Of a stretch of 64,000 bases of DNA, positions 44,866-53,648 are shown piece after piece. The position numbers were made by a program, and so were the translations under genes. This DNA comes from Hyphomicrobium sp. MC1. GTDB taxonomy: Bacteria > Pseudomonadota > Alphaproteobacteria > Rhizobiales > Hyphomicrobiaceae. How positions within the stretch are numbered: position 1 is the stretch's first letter; each line of letters begins with the position of its first letter. The notes below the pieces were generated by a model. The model was not told the DNA's origin and did no database searches. It saw only the letters and a program-made list of their open reading frames with translations. Location of the stretch: contig NC_015717.1 in NCBI RefSeq assembly GCF_000253295.1, positions 2,790,001-2,854,000 on the forward strand, given 5' to 3'.

Positions 44866-45470
44866 CGTCATCAAACCAATCGAAACCGCGCGCTTGGCAA
44901 CGAATGCTCTCCGGCCGGCGACTCGATCTGCTCTCACCCGACCCCAAAGACATCGAGATCGAAGACATTGCACACGGCTTGGCGCGCGTCGCGCGATGGA
45001 ATGGGCAGACGCAAGGCTCCTATGCATTCTCGGTCGCACAGCATAGCCTTATCGTCACCGACATCGTTCACGCGCTGCAGCCAGAATACGCGCAGAATGA
45101 GCTACTTGCAGCGCTTTTGCACGACGCGCCGGAGTACGTCATTGGTGATCTTATTAGTCCGTTCAAAACGGCAATCGGCCTGGACTATAAAGCCTTCGAA
45201 CACAAACTCCTCCAAGCGATCTATTGCCGGTTCGGAATTCGAGAACTAAGCCTTAGTGCAGCAGGCGCGATTAAACAGGCGGATACGGTTGCGGCCTACT
45301 ACGAAGCAACTCGTCTAGCGGGCTTCGAAAAGTCGGAAGCGGAAACTTTTTTTGAAATTCCGAATTTACCAACGGAACTTCATAACGCCCTGGCCGTATT
45401 AAAACCCGTATCGGCGAGTGATGCCCAAACACTCTTTCTTGCCAAGTTCGCGGAATTGTTGCCGCACTGA
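44862..45470 (+). CDS. HD domain hydrolase (YfbR-like)
   Basis: The 202-residue protein carries the HD metal site: His in AQHSLIV, His-Asp in LLHDAPEYVIGDL, and a further Asp in IKQADTVAAYYEA. This resembles YfbR 5'-deoxynucleotidase-like hydrolases and similar HD-domain nucleotidases that clean nucleotide pools. Its ATG overlaps the tag stop (ATGA). The exact nucleotide substrate is unknown. Confidence 0.88.
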   Translation: MTSSNQSKPRAWQRMLSGRRLDLLSPDPKDIEIEDIAHGLARVARWNGQTQGSYAFSVAQHSLIVTDIVHALQPEYAQNELLAALLHDAPEYVIGDLISPFKTAIGLDYKAFEHKLLQAIYCRFGIRELSLSAAGAIKQADTVAAYYEATRLAGFEKSEAETFFEIPNLPTELHNALAVLKPVSASDAQTLFLAKFAELLPH

Positions 45471-45578
45471 CAATCTGGCGTTTTTGGGGCTGTTTCGCGG
45501 TTTTCATTCAGAGGCTTATCTGAAAATCGCCATGATCGGCGACTAGCTCGCCTCATGGGGAGCACGGGGAAGATACAC

Positions 45579-46637
45579 ATGAACATGGAACTTTCTGGCC
45601 GGAGAAAACCGACGCCCGACAAGTCTCAGCGAGCTCCTGATGATGAGCAGGACCATGAGCCGTCTGTCGGGATTGGCTTGAACGCGGCGATCGTCGCCGT
45701 GTCTGACAATGAGCCTGTGGCGCTGGTCGTCCGTGCCGAGCCGGACAGCATTGGCGCTACGGACATGCTGCCGTACGGGCCATTTAATCCGCGTGCGCAT
45801 CGCACGCTCGAGAGTGGGCTTAGATCGTGGGTTCAAGACCAAACTGGTCTGGAACTGGGATATGCCGAGCAGCTCTATACCTTCGCCGATCGTGGCCGCC
45901 ATCCCGAACCGGGTGATACGGCTCCGCATTTCATCTCGATCGGCTATCTCGCCTTAACTCAGGCGATAGGCCACCACGGGCTGACCGATGGGCTGTGGCG
46001 TAGCTGGTACCAGTATTTCCCATGGGAAGACTGGCGCCGTGGCCGCCCGGAGATCATCGCCCGGGATATCGAGCCGCGTCTCAAGGCCTGGGCCGAACGG
46101 TCGTCCGGCAATGCTGCCACGTCCCAGCCGACGATCGCGCGTGCGGATCGCGCGCGGATCTGCTTCGGTCTCGACGGCACCGCCTGGGACGAAGAGAAAG
46201 TGCTTGAGCGGTTCGAGCTGCTTTACGAGGCAGGTCTTGCCGAGGAAGCACTGCGCGACGATCGAGCGGCTGCGCGCGAGTGGACGGATCGTCCCAAACT
46301 CGGTCTGCCGATGCAGGCCGATCATCGGCGGATCCTGGCGACGGCGATCAGCCGTACACGCGCCAAGATCAAGTATCGCCCGGTCGTATTCGAACTGATG
46401 CCGGACGAGTTCACGCTGTATGAGCTGCAGAAGACCGTGGAAGCCATTCTCGGCCCGCATCTGCATAAGCAGAACTTCCGGCGCCTGGTTGAAGGCGCGG
46501 GCCTTGTCGAGCCTACGGGAGACGTCAAGACGCGCACCGGCGGCCGCCCGGCCAAGCTTTTCCGGTTCCGTCGGGAAGTGCTGTTGGAGCGCCCTGCTCC
46601 CGGCGTTCGGGTATCAGCGCCGCCAAGCCGGAACTGA
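45579..46637 (+). CDS. nadQ: NadQ-type NAD biosynthesis regulator (Nudix-wHTH)
   Basis: The 352-residue protein has a Nudix-like domain and a C-terminal winged helix of the NrtR type (DEFTLYELQKTVEAILG, KQNFRRLVEGAGL, GGRPAKLFRFRRE). The Nudix box is degenerate: the catalytic Glu residues are lost where RSWVQDQTGL stands for REUxEExGU, so it likely binds and does not cleave a nucleotide. COG4111 proteins of this kind (NadQ) are known as regulators of nadABC in alphaproteobacteria. GGGGAAG favours ATG 45579 over ATG 45555. nadA begins 186 bases on, with two palindromes between. Confidence 0.88.
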   Translation: MNMELSGRRKPTPDKSQRAPDDEQDHEPSVGIGLNAAIVAVSDNEPVALVVRAEPDSIGATDMLPYGPFNPRAHRTLESGLRSWVQDQTGLELGYAEQLYTFADRGRHPEPGDTAPHFISIGYLALTQAIGHHGLTDGLWRSWYQYFPWEDWRRGRPEIIARDIEPRLKAWAERSSGNAATSQPTIARADRARICFGLDGTAWDEEKVLERFELLYEAGLAEEALRDDRAAAREWTDRPKLGLPMQADHRRILATAISRTRAKIKYRPVVFELMPDEFTLYELQKTVEAILGPHLHKQNFRRLVEGAGLVEPTGDVKTRTGGRPAKLFRFRREVLLERPAPGVRVSAPPSRN

Positions 46638-46715
46638 TCCGACTTTCGTTGCATATCTGGGGCGGAACCCCCGCCCTAGAAATTCGTTCTCAACTCTATT
46701 ATTTTAAACACGTCC

Positions 46716-46740
46716 AGGAATGCTCTTTTTGAGCATTCCT
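46716..46740. promoter_or_regulatory. NadQ operator candidate 1
   Basis: A perfect palindrome with 10-base arms, AGGAATGCTC and GAGCATTCCT, around TTTTT. Its core ATGCTC-N5-GAGCAT is repeated in the second site. As a hairpin it would lack a T run after it, so an operator is likelier than a terminator. Confidence 0.75.
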
Positions 46741-46786
46741 GCGTGAGGTGTGCACGGCAGGTTTGCCGGCGCGTTTCGTAAGCTAA

Positions 46787-46807
46787 ATATGCTCTCTTAG
46801 AGCATAT
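46787..46807. promoter_or_regulatory. NadQ operator candidate 2
   Basis: ATATGCTC-TCTTA-GAGCATAT has perfect 8-base arms and the same core as the first site, 69 bases away centre to centre. It ends 16 bases before the nadA ATG, just upstream of the ribosome site, so binding would block transcription of nadABC. Confidence 0.75.
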
Positions 46808-46823
46808 GTGGAGGGCACGAAGA

Positions 46824-47882
46824 ATGGTTTCTGCGGTTTCGACATTGGCTCCTGCATCCGCTGGGCGCGGAAAGGCCCGGACGCCGTTGGCCTATTCGTG
46901 GTCGCCTGCCCTCGAAAAGGAAATGGCGCCGCTTTATGCGCGCGTGAAGCACGTCATCACGCCGATGGAGTGGCCCTACTACGCGCCGCTGATCAAGGCG
47001 ATCAACGAACTCAAGGTGCAGCGGAACGCTGTCATCCTGGCGCACAACTACATGACGCCGGAGATCTTCCACTGCGTTTCGGATTTCCGCGGCGACTCGC
47101 TGCAACTCGCAAAAGAAGCGGCGCGCGTCGACGCAAAGGTGATCGTGCAGGCCGGCGTGCACTTCATGGCGGAAACGTCGAAGCTGTTGTCCCCGGAAAA
47201 AACGGTTCTCATACCTGATATGCATGCGGGCTGTTCGCTGGCCTCATCGATCACACCAGAAGACGTTCGCATGCTTCGCGAAGCTTATCCGGGCGTGCCG
47301 ATCGTGACCTACGTCAACACGTCGGCGGCCGTTAAAGCGGAATGCGATATCACCTGCACATCGGCGAACGCCGTGAAAGTCGTCGAGAGCCTCGGCGTGC
47401 CGCGCGTCCTGTGCATACCCGACCAGTATCTGGCGAAATGGGTGCAATCTCAGACCAACGTCGAAGTGATCACGTGGAAAGGTTCGTGCGAGGTGCACGA
47501 GCGTTTCACGGGCGAGGAGCTTCAACGCATGCGCGCCGACGAGCCGGGTCTGAAGATCATCGCGCATCCGGAATGCCCGCCCGACGTCATCGCGGCGGCA
47601 GACTTCACGGGTTCGACGTCCGGCATGATCAAGTGGGTGAAAGACGAACATCCGCGCAAGGTGATGCTCGTCACAGAATGCTCGATGGCGTCGAATGTGG
47701 CCGTTGAGGCGCCGGAGGTCGAGTTCATCCGGCCGTGCAATCTCTGTCCGCACATGAAGCGCATCAGCCTGGAAAACATCTATGACAGCCTCGTGCATAT
47801 GCAGCATGAGGTGACGGTCGATCCCGATATCGCCGCTCGCGCCCGCCGCGCGGTCGAGCGCATGGTCAATCTGACGAACTGA
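46824..47882 (+). CDS. nadA: Quinolinate synthase NadA
   Basis: NadA condenses iminoaspartate with dihydroxyacetone phosphate to quinolinate using a [4Fe-4S] cluster. The 352-residue protein has the cysteines expected for the cluster in MHAGCSLASS, ECPPDVI-type and CNLCPHMKR regions, and LAHNYMTPEIF near the start. GGAGGG eight bases upstream selects ATG 46824 over 46806. It leads the nadA-nadB-nadC operon and should be controlled by NadQ at the two palindromes. Confidence 0.96.
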   Translation: MVSAVSTLAPASAGRGKARTPLAYSWSPALEKEMAPLYARVKHVITPMEWPYYAPLIKAINELKVQRNAVILAHNYMTPEIFHCVSDFRGDSLQLAKEAARVDAKVIVQAGVHFMAETSKLLSPEKTVLIPDMHAGCSLASSITPEDVRMLREAYPGVPIVTYVNTSAAVKAECDITCTSANAVKVVESLGVPRVLCIPDQYLAKWVQSQTNVEVITWKGSCEVHERFTGEELQRMRADEPGLKIIAHPECPPDVIAAADFTGSTSGMIKWVKDEHPRKVMLVTECSMASNVAVEAPEVEFIRPCNLCPHMKRISLENIYDSLVHMQHEVTVDPDIAARARRAVERMVNLTN

Positions 47883-47929
47883 GCAACGAACTAAGCGCCG
47901 GGGTCAACTTCGCCCAGGAGGGCAATTCA

Positions 47930-49588
47930 ATGGCCGCACACAAGAAGCGCTATCCCGTAACGGACTTCAACGGCTTCACGGGAAAGCCCGGACCCGGCGA
48001 CGTCGCCATTATCGGGGCCGGGCTTGCGGGTCTGTTCACGGCATTGAAGCTCGCGCCGCTGCCGGTAACCGTGATTGCCGCGGCGCCCCTCGGTGAAGGC
48101 GCGTCGAGCATGTGGGCGCAAGGCGGCATCGCTGCCGCTGTCGGCGAAGGTGACAGCACGGCAAAGCATGCGGCCGATACGATCGAGGCAGGTGCCGGGA
48201 TCGTCGATCCGGACGTCGCGCGCCTCGTTGCGGAGGAAGGTCCCGATCGTATTCGCGATCTGCTCGGCTATGGCGTGCCGTTCGATCGCGATCTCGAAGG
48301 CCATTACGTGCTTTCGAAGGAAGCAGCACATTCGGAAAAGCGCGTCGTGCGCGTCTCCGGCGATAAGGCGGGCGCGGCGATCATGCAGGCGCTGATCGCA
48401 GCGGTTCGCGCGACGCCGTCAATCCGTGTGCTGGAAGGTTACGAAGCTGATGATCTCATCGTCACCGATGGCCGCATCGAAGGCGTTCGGCTGATCCGTC
48501 CGACTGCGCTTGGCAATGGCCGCTATGCCTTCGTGCCTGCTTCGGCGGTGGTGCTGGCGACGGGCGGCGTCGGCGCGTTGTTCGCACTGACGACAAACCC
48601 GTCCTACGCAAAAGGCGAAGCGCTGGCGATGGCGGCGCGCGCCGGCGCGGTGATTGCCGATCCGGAATTCGTGCAGTTCCATCCGACCGCAATCGACGCG
48701 GGCATCGACCCCGCTCCGCTAGCGACGGAAGCATTGCGCGGCGAAGGCGCGACGCTCGTCAATTCGGACGGCGAGCGCTTCATGCTGGCCATTGATCCAC
48801 GTGGAGAGCTTGCCCCACGAGATGTCGTTGCGCGCGGCGTCTATAACGAACTCGCTGCCGGACGCCGCGTCTATCTCGACTGCCGCGCTGCGATCGGCAC
48901 GCATTTCGAAAAAGAATTTCCGACCGTCTGGGGACATTGCCAGCGCGCCGGCATTGATCCGTCGAAGGATCTTATTCCGGTTGCACCGGCCGAGCACTAT
49001 CACATGGGCGGCATTGCAACTGACGTGCGTGGCCGCACGAGCCTTGCGGGTCTTTGGGCCGTCGGCGAGGTTGCATCGACGGGCCTTCACGGCGCCAACC
49101 GTCTGGCTTCAAATTCGCTGCTGGAAGCCGTCGTCTTTGGCGCGCGTGTCGCGAACGATATCCGCAAGCTGCTTCCGCATGATCGCGTCGGGCATTTCGT
49201 GGTGCCGCACCGCATTCCCGGCAGCGGCCGGGCGGCGGATACTGCCTCGCGGAAAGAAGCGATGCAGACGCTACGTAACATCATGACGACGCACGTTGGC
49301 GTTCAACGCTCCAGTCGTGGTCTGAAAAAGGCACTCACCGAACTGAAAGCGCTCGAGACGAGCAACGCCAATGATCGCGTACTATCCAACATGCTGCTGG
49401 CCGCGCGATTGATTACGGCGGCAGCGCTGCTTCGCAAGGAGAGCCGTGGCGGCCATTATCGCGTCGACTATCCGCAAACGAATCCAGCTCTGGCGCAGCG
49501 TACATTCATAACCCTCGCCGACCTCGATGCGATGGATGACGCCGCAAAACAACGCTCCGAGGCGCCACCGCTCGCCGCATGCTCATGA
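47930..49588 (+). CDS. nadB: L-aspartate oxidase NadB
   Basis: NadB oxidises L-aspartate to iminoaspartate on FAD, feeding NadA. The 552-residue flavoprotein shows the dinucleotide fold (IIGAGLAGLFTALKL), SSMWAQGGIAAAV, the catalytic region HPTAIDAG and PAEHYHMGGIATD, and a C-terminal helical domain. AGGAGGG sets the start at ATG 47930, 47 bases after nadA. Confidence 0.96.
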   Translation: MAAHKKRYPVTDFNGFTGKPGPGDVAIIGAGLAGLFTALKLAPLPVTVIAAAPLGEGASSMWAQGGIAAAVGEGDSTAKHAADTIEAGAGIVDPDVARLVAEEGPDRIRDLLGYGVPFDRDLEGHYVLSKEAAHSEKRVVRVSGDKAGAAIMQALIAAVRATPSIRVLEGYEADDLIVTDGRIEGVRLIRPTALGNGRYAFVPASAVVLATGGVGALFALTTNPSYAKGEALAMAARAGAVIADPEFVQFHPTAIDAGIDPAPLATEALRGEGATLVNSDGERFMLAIDPRGELAPRDVVARGVYNELAAGRRVYLDCRAAIGTHFEKEFPTVWGHCQRAGIDPSKDLIPVAPAEHYHMGGIATDVRGRTSLAGLWAVGEVASTGLHGANRLASNSLLEAVVFGARVANDIRKLLPHDRVGHFVVPHRIPGSGRAADTASRKEAMQTLRNIMTTHVGVQRSSRGLKKALTELKALETSNANDRVLSNMLLAARLITAAALLRKESRGGHYRVDYPQTNPALAQRTFITLADLDAMDDAAKQRSEAPPLAACS

Positions 49589-49610
49589 AGAAAGTCCTGC
49601 AAGTTCGCCA

Positions 49611-50483
49611 ATGATGCTTTCCCATAATCTTGTTCTTGCCGCCGTTCGCGCTGCGCTTGCCGAAGATCTCGGCCTCAGCGGCGACATTACAACGAATGCG
49701 ACCGTCGGTGCCGACGTTCGTGCGGATGCGCTGCTTGTGGCGCGAATGCCCGGCGTCGTTGCAGGGATCGCGCTCGCCGAAGCAGCGTTCCGGGAACTCG
49801 ATCCAGACTGCAGTTTTGAGGTCGATATTGACGACGGAGCAAGCATCGTTGCCGACGATACTGTTGCCCGGATTAGCGGCAATGCCCGCGCGATTCTCAC
49901 GGCCGAGCGCGTCGCCCTCAATTTCATGGGCCGAATGTGCGGGATCGCAACACTGACGCGGCGCTATGTCGAAGCGACGGCAGGAACGAAAGCGAAAATC
50001 GTCGATACGCGCAAAACAATGCCCGGACTCCGCGTCTTCGAAAAATACGCGGTGCGCTGCGGCGGCGGCCACAATCATCGCTTCGGGCTATTCGACGCCA
50101 TCCTCATCAAAGACAATCACATCGTCGCCGCCGGTGGTGTCTCCGAGGCGATCAAGGCTGCCCGCAACGCGGCCGGTCATATGACGAAGATCGAAGTCGA
50201 AGTCGACACGCTCGATCAGCTTGACGTCGTCATGCGGGAAAAAGTCGATTGCGTGTTGCTCGACAACATGAACCCGCAGGAATTGCGTACGGCCGTGGCG
50301 ACCGTCGCCGGGCGCTGCCTGACGGAAGCCTCGGGCGGCGTTAACCTCGATACCGTCAAGGAAATTGCCGCAAGCGGCGTCGATTTGATTTCGGTCGGCG
50401 CGCTGACGCATTCGGCGCCCGTTCTCGACCTGGGACTTGATTTCATCTCGGCGCCGCAAAAGAGTTCCGGCCGCCCTGCTTGA
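49611..50483 (+). CDS. nadC: Nicotinate-nucleotide pyrophosphorylase NadC
   Basis: NadC converts quinolinate and PRPP to nicotinate mononucleotide. The 290-residue protein has EDLGLSGDITTNA, the DTRKTMPGLRVFEKYAV active-site loop, CGGGHNHRFGLFDAILIKDNH and IEVEVDTLDQ. Two adjacent ATGs (49611, 49614) serve as start; the weak ribosome site and 22-base gap to nadB suggest coupled translation. Confidence 0.96.
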   Translation: MMLSHNLVLAAVRAALAEDLGLSGDITTNATVGADVRADALLVARMPGVVAGIALAEAAFRELDPDCSFEVDIDDGASIVADDTVARISGNARAILTAERVALNFMGRMCGIATLTRRYVEATAGTKAKIVDTRKTMPGLRVFEKYAVRCGGGHNHRFGLFDAILIKDNHIVAAGGVSEAIKAARNAAGHMTKIEVEVDTLDQLDVVMREKVDCVLLDNMNPQELRTAVATVAGRCLTEASGGVNLDTVKEIAASGVDLISVGALTHSAPVLDLGLDFISAPQKSSGRPA

Positions 50484-50560
50484 ATTCGCCATAGTCGGCT
50501 CGCATCTGGCTGACTGTGGTAGAAACTCTGAGTCTCGGGCGCGGGTTTGGGAGGATCGGC

Positions 50561-50794
50561 ATGTCGATGGCAATGCAATGGATCGTGCTTTGGGGCGGGA
50601 TCGCAATCGCAGCCTCGGTCTTTGCGGCCGTCCTCGCAGGTATCAAGAATCGCGACCTATCGTACTGGACGGCGTGGAGCTTCCTGGTGCCGCCGTTCGC
50701 ACTTTGGCTGCTGTTCTTGCCGCGAAACAAGGGCCCGCGGCCGCGCCGGCCGACACTCGATGAAATCGACCGGCACGAAAACGGGCCGCTCTAG
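50561..50794 (+). CDS. Small membrane protein, unknown
   Basis: The 77-residue protein has two hydrophobic segments (WIVLWGGIAIAASVFAAVLAG and SFLVPPFALWLLFL) joined by a short charged loop, and a basic, Pro-rich cytosolic tail. GGGAGGA precedes ATG 50561. Its role is unknown. The stop codon shares CTAG with the convergent ppdK stop. Confidence 0.7.
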   Translation: MSMAMQWIVLWGGIAIAASVFAAVLAGIKNRDLSYWTAWSFLVPPFALWLLFLPRNKGPRPRRPTLDEIDRHENGPL

Positions 50795-53502
50795 GACGCC
50801 GCCTGCTCGCGCCGTTTCCTGCGGATCGCTGCCTGCGCGGCGGCCAAACGCGCGATCGGCACGCGATACGGCGAACATGACACGTAATCGAGATTGACCG
50901 TTTCGAAGAAATAGATCGACCTCGGGTCGCCGCCGTGTTCGCCGCAAATGCCGGTCTTGAGGCCCGGCTTGACGGACCGGCCGCGATCGACACCGATTTT
51001 CACCAATTCGCCGACGCCGAGTTGATCGATCGAAACGAACGGATCGGTCGTGATCACTTCGTGTTCAAGGTAGTTCGATAGAATTGGCGCGGCGTCATCG
51101 CGCGACAGGCCCAGGACAGTCTGCGTCATGTCATTGGTGCCGAACGAGAAGAAGTCGGCCCCCTTCTCGCCTGCAGCGATATCGGCGGCGCGCAACGCCG
51201 CGCGAGGCAACTCAATCATCGTGCCGACGTCGTAGGGAATGGTGACGCCCGTCTCCTGTTCCACGGCCTTTGCAGTCGCCGTGATGACGTCGCGCAGAAT
51301 ATCGAGCTCGCGACGATAGGCGATGAACGGGATCATGATTTCGGGATGGACCGCGTCGCCCATTTTCTTCTGCGCATTGATCGCCGCTTCGAAGATAGCG
51401 CGCGTTTGCATGCGCGTAATCTCGGGAAACTTGATGCCGAGACGGCAGCCACGGAACCCAAGCATCGGGTTGAATTCCTCAAGCTCGGCGACGCGGGCTT
51501 TCAGGCGCATCAGATCCATGCCCAACGCGGCCGCGACCTGCGCGGCCTCGCGATCTTCGTGCGGCAGGAATTCGTGCAGCGGTGGATCGAGCAAGCGGAT
51601 TGTGACTGGCAGGCCCGCCATAATCTCGAACAGCTCTTCGAAGTCGGCGCGCTGGACGGGAAGCAGCTTGTCGAGCGCCTGCTGGCGACCCTCTTCGTCT
51701 TCGGCGCAAATCATCTCGCGGACGGCAAGAATGCGCTTTTCCTCGAAGAACATATGCTCGGTCCGGCAGAGGCCAATACCTTCGGCGCCGAACGAGCGGG
51801 CCTGGCGGGCATCGCGGGGCGTGTCGGCGTTGGTGCGCACTTTCATGCGCCGCGTCTTGTCCGCCCACTCCATGACGGTCGCGAACGTGCCTGAAAGCTG
51901 CGGCGGCAGCATCTTGGCTTTGCCCGCGTAGACGCGACCGGAGCTGCCGTCGATCGAGATGATGTCGCCGGATTTGAAGATGCGCGCGCCTGCCCTCATG
52001 GTGCCGGCGTTGGCGTCGATGCGAAGGGTTCCGGCGCCGGAGACGCATGGCCGGCCCATGCCACGCGCGACGACGGCGGCGTGGCTTGTCATGCCGCCTC
52101 GCGCCGTCAAAACCCCGACAGCTGCGTGCATGCCGTGAACGTCTTCGGGGCTCGTCTCGGAGCGCACGAGGATGACGTCGCGGCCCTTAGCCTTCAGCGC
52201 TTCGGCCATTTCAGAATGGAAAACGATTTCTCCGGATGCGGCACCAGGAGACGCAGGCAAGCCTTTGGCGATCAGGTCATGATCAGCCGACGGGTCGATC
52301 GCGGGATGCAGCAATTGATCGAGCTGCGCGGGCTCGACGCGCAGAATGGCTTCATCCTGTGAGATCAGGCCTTCTGCCGCAAGATCGACGGCAACGCGCA
52401 ACGCGGCTTCCGTCGTGCGCTTGCCGGAGCGCGTCTGCAGAATCCAGAGCCTGCCGATCTGGACAGTGAACTCGACGTCCTGCATGTCGCGATAATGGCG
52501 TTCCAGGCGGTCGAAGATGTTCTTGAGTTCGGCAAAGACGTCCGGCATCGCGACTTCGAGCGACGTCTCGGCCTCACCGGCTGCGCTCTTTTTCGTTAGC
52601 GCATGCGGGGTACGAATGCCGGCGACGACATCTTCACCCTGGGCATTGGGAAGATACTCGCCGAAGATTTCCTTCTCGCCCGTCGATGGGTTTCGCGTGA
52701 AGGCGACGCCCGTCGCTGAGTTGTCACCCAGGTTGCCGAACACCATTGCCTGAACGGTGACGGCCGTCCCCCAATCCTCAGGAATGTCATGCAGCCGGCG
52801 ATACGTCTCCGCGCGTGGATTGTCCCAGGAATTGAAGACTGCGGCGATGGCGCCCCAGAGCTGCTCGCTGGTGTCCTGCGGAAACGGCGCGCCGTGCTCG
52901 CGCTCGATCGCAGCCTTATAGTCGGCGATGATTTCGTGCCAGGCTTCGGCGTCGAGGTCGGTGTCGGCGGCGAATCCGTTCAGGTTCTTGAAATTTTCGA
53001 GAATATCTTCGAACGCGCCGTGATCGACGCCAAGGACGACGTCGCCGTACATTTGAATAAAGCGGCGATAGCTGTCGAACGCGAAGCGCGGATCGCCGGT
53101 CAGCGCGGCGAGCCCTTCGACCGTTTTATCGTTCAAGCCGAGATTGAGGATCGTATCCATCATGCCGGGCATCGACGCGCGCGAGCCGGAGCGGACGGAA
53201 ACGAGCAGCGGCCGCGCCTCGTCGCCGAATTTGGCCGACACGGTCTCGCCGACGGCGTCGAGCGCCTGGAGCACCTCGCCTTTCAGCTCTTCCGGCAGCT
53301 GGTGGCCTGCGGCAAAGAAAGCCTTACAAACCTCGGTCGTGATCGTGAATCCGGGCGGCACTGGGAGGTCGAGGGCCGCCATCTCGGCAAGATTGGCACC
53401 CTTGCCGCCCAGCAGTTCGGACATCTCGGCGCTGCCTTCGGCCTTTCCAGGCACGAAAGCGTAAACCCATTTCTTTTTGCCGTCGGCGTTCGGCTGTGCC
53501 AT
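50791..53502 (-). CDS. ppdK: Pyruvate, phosphate dikinase
   Basis: PPDK interconverts pyruvate, ATP and phosphate with PEP, AMP and PPi, useful for gluconeogenesis from C1 or C2 carbon. The 903-residue protein has the N-terminal ATP-grasp region (GGKGANLAEMAALDLPVPPGF), the phosphohistidine loop GGMTSHAAVVARGMGRPC, and the C-terminal PEP domain (GTNDMTQTVLG, GICGEHGGDP). GGAGGT just upstream picks ATG 53502. All three domains are intact. Confidence 0.96.
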   Translation of the reverse strand: MAQPNADGKKKWVYAFVPGKAEGSAEMSELLGGKGANLAEMAALDLPVPPGFTITTEVCKAFFAAGHQLPEELKGEVLQALDAVGETVSAKFGDEARPLLVSVRSGSRASMPGMMDTILNLGLNDKTVEGLAALTGDPRFAFDSYRRFIQMYGDVVLGVDHGAFEDILENFKNLNGFAADTDLDAEAWHEIIADYKAAIEREHGAPFPQDTSEQLWGAIAAVFNSWDNPRAETYRRLHDIPEDWGTAVTVQAMVFGNLGDNSATGVAFTRNPSTGEKEIFGEYLPNAQGEDVVAGIRTPHALTKKSAAGEAETSLEVAMPDVFAELKNIFDRLERHYRDMQDVEFTVQIGRLWILQTRSGKRTTEAALRVAVDLAAEGLISQDEAILRVEPAQLDQLLHPAIDPSADHDLIAKGLPASPGAASGEIVFHSEMAEALKAKGRDVILVRSETSPEDVHGMHAAVGVLTARGGMTSHAAVVARGMGRPCVSGAGTLRIDANAGTMRAGARIFKSGDIISIDGSSGRVYAGKAKMLPPQLSGTFATVMEWADKTRRMKVRTNADTPRDARQARSFGAEGIGLCRTEHMFFEEKRILAVREMICAEDEEGRQQALDKLLPVQRADFEELFEIMAGLPVTIRLLDPPLHEFLPHEDREAAQVAAALGMDLMRLKARVAELEEFNPMLGFRGCRLGIKFPEITRMQTRAIFEAAINAQKKMGDAVHPEIMIPFIAYRRELDILRDVITATAKAVEQETGVTIPYDVGTMIELPRAALRAADIAAGEKGADFFSFGTNDMTQTVLGLSRDDAAPILSNYLEHEVITTDPFVSIDQLGVGELVKIGVDRGRSVKPGLKTGICGEHGGDPRSIYFFETVNLDYVSCSPYRVPIARLAAAQAAIRRKRREQAAS

Positions 53503-53648
53503 CAGACCTCCGATGCGGTCTTTTTGCTGCCCATCATTCCTTTCAGGAGTGATGGGCGTCAGGGAGAGGTGCCATAGCAAATGAGGCCCCGCATTCCTAG
53601 CGCCGCCTGATCCTGCCCCGCTGGCAACACGTCGGAAAGTCTATCGCA

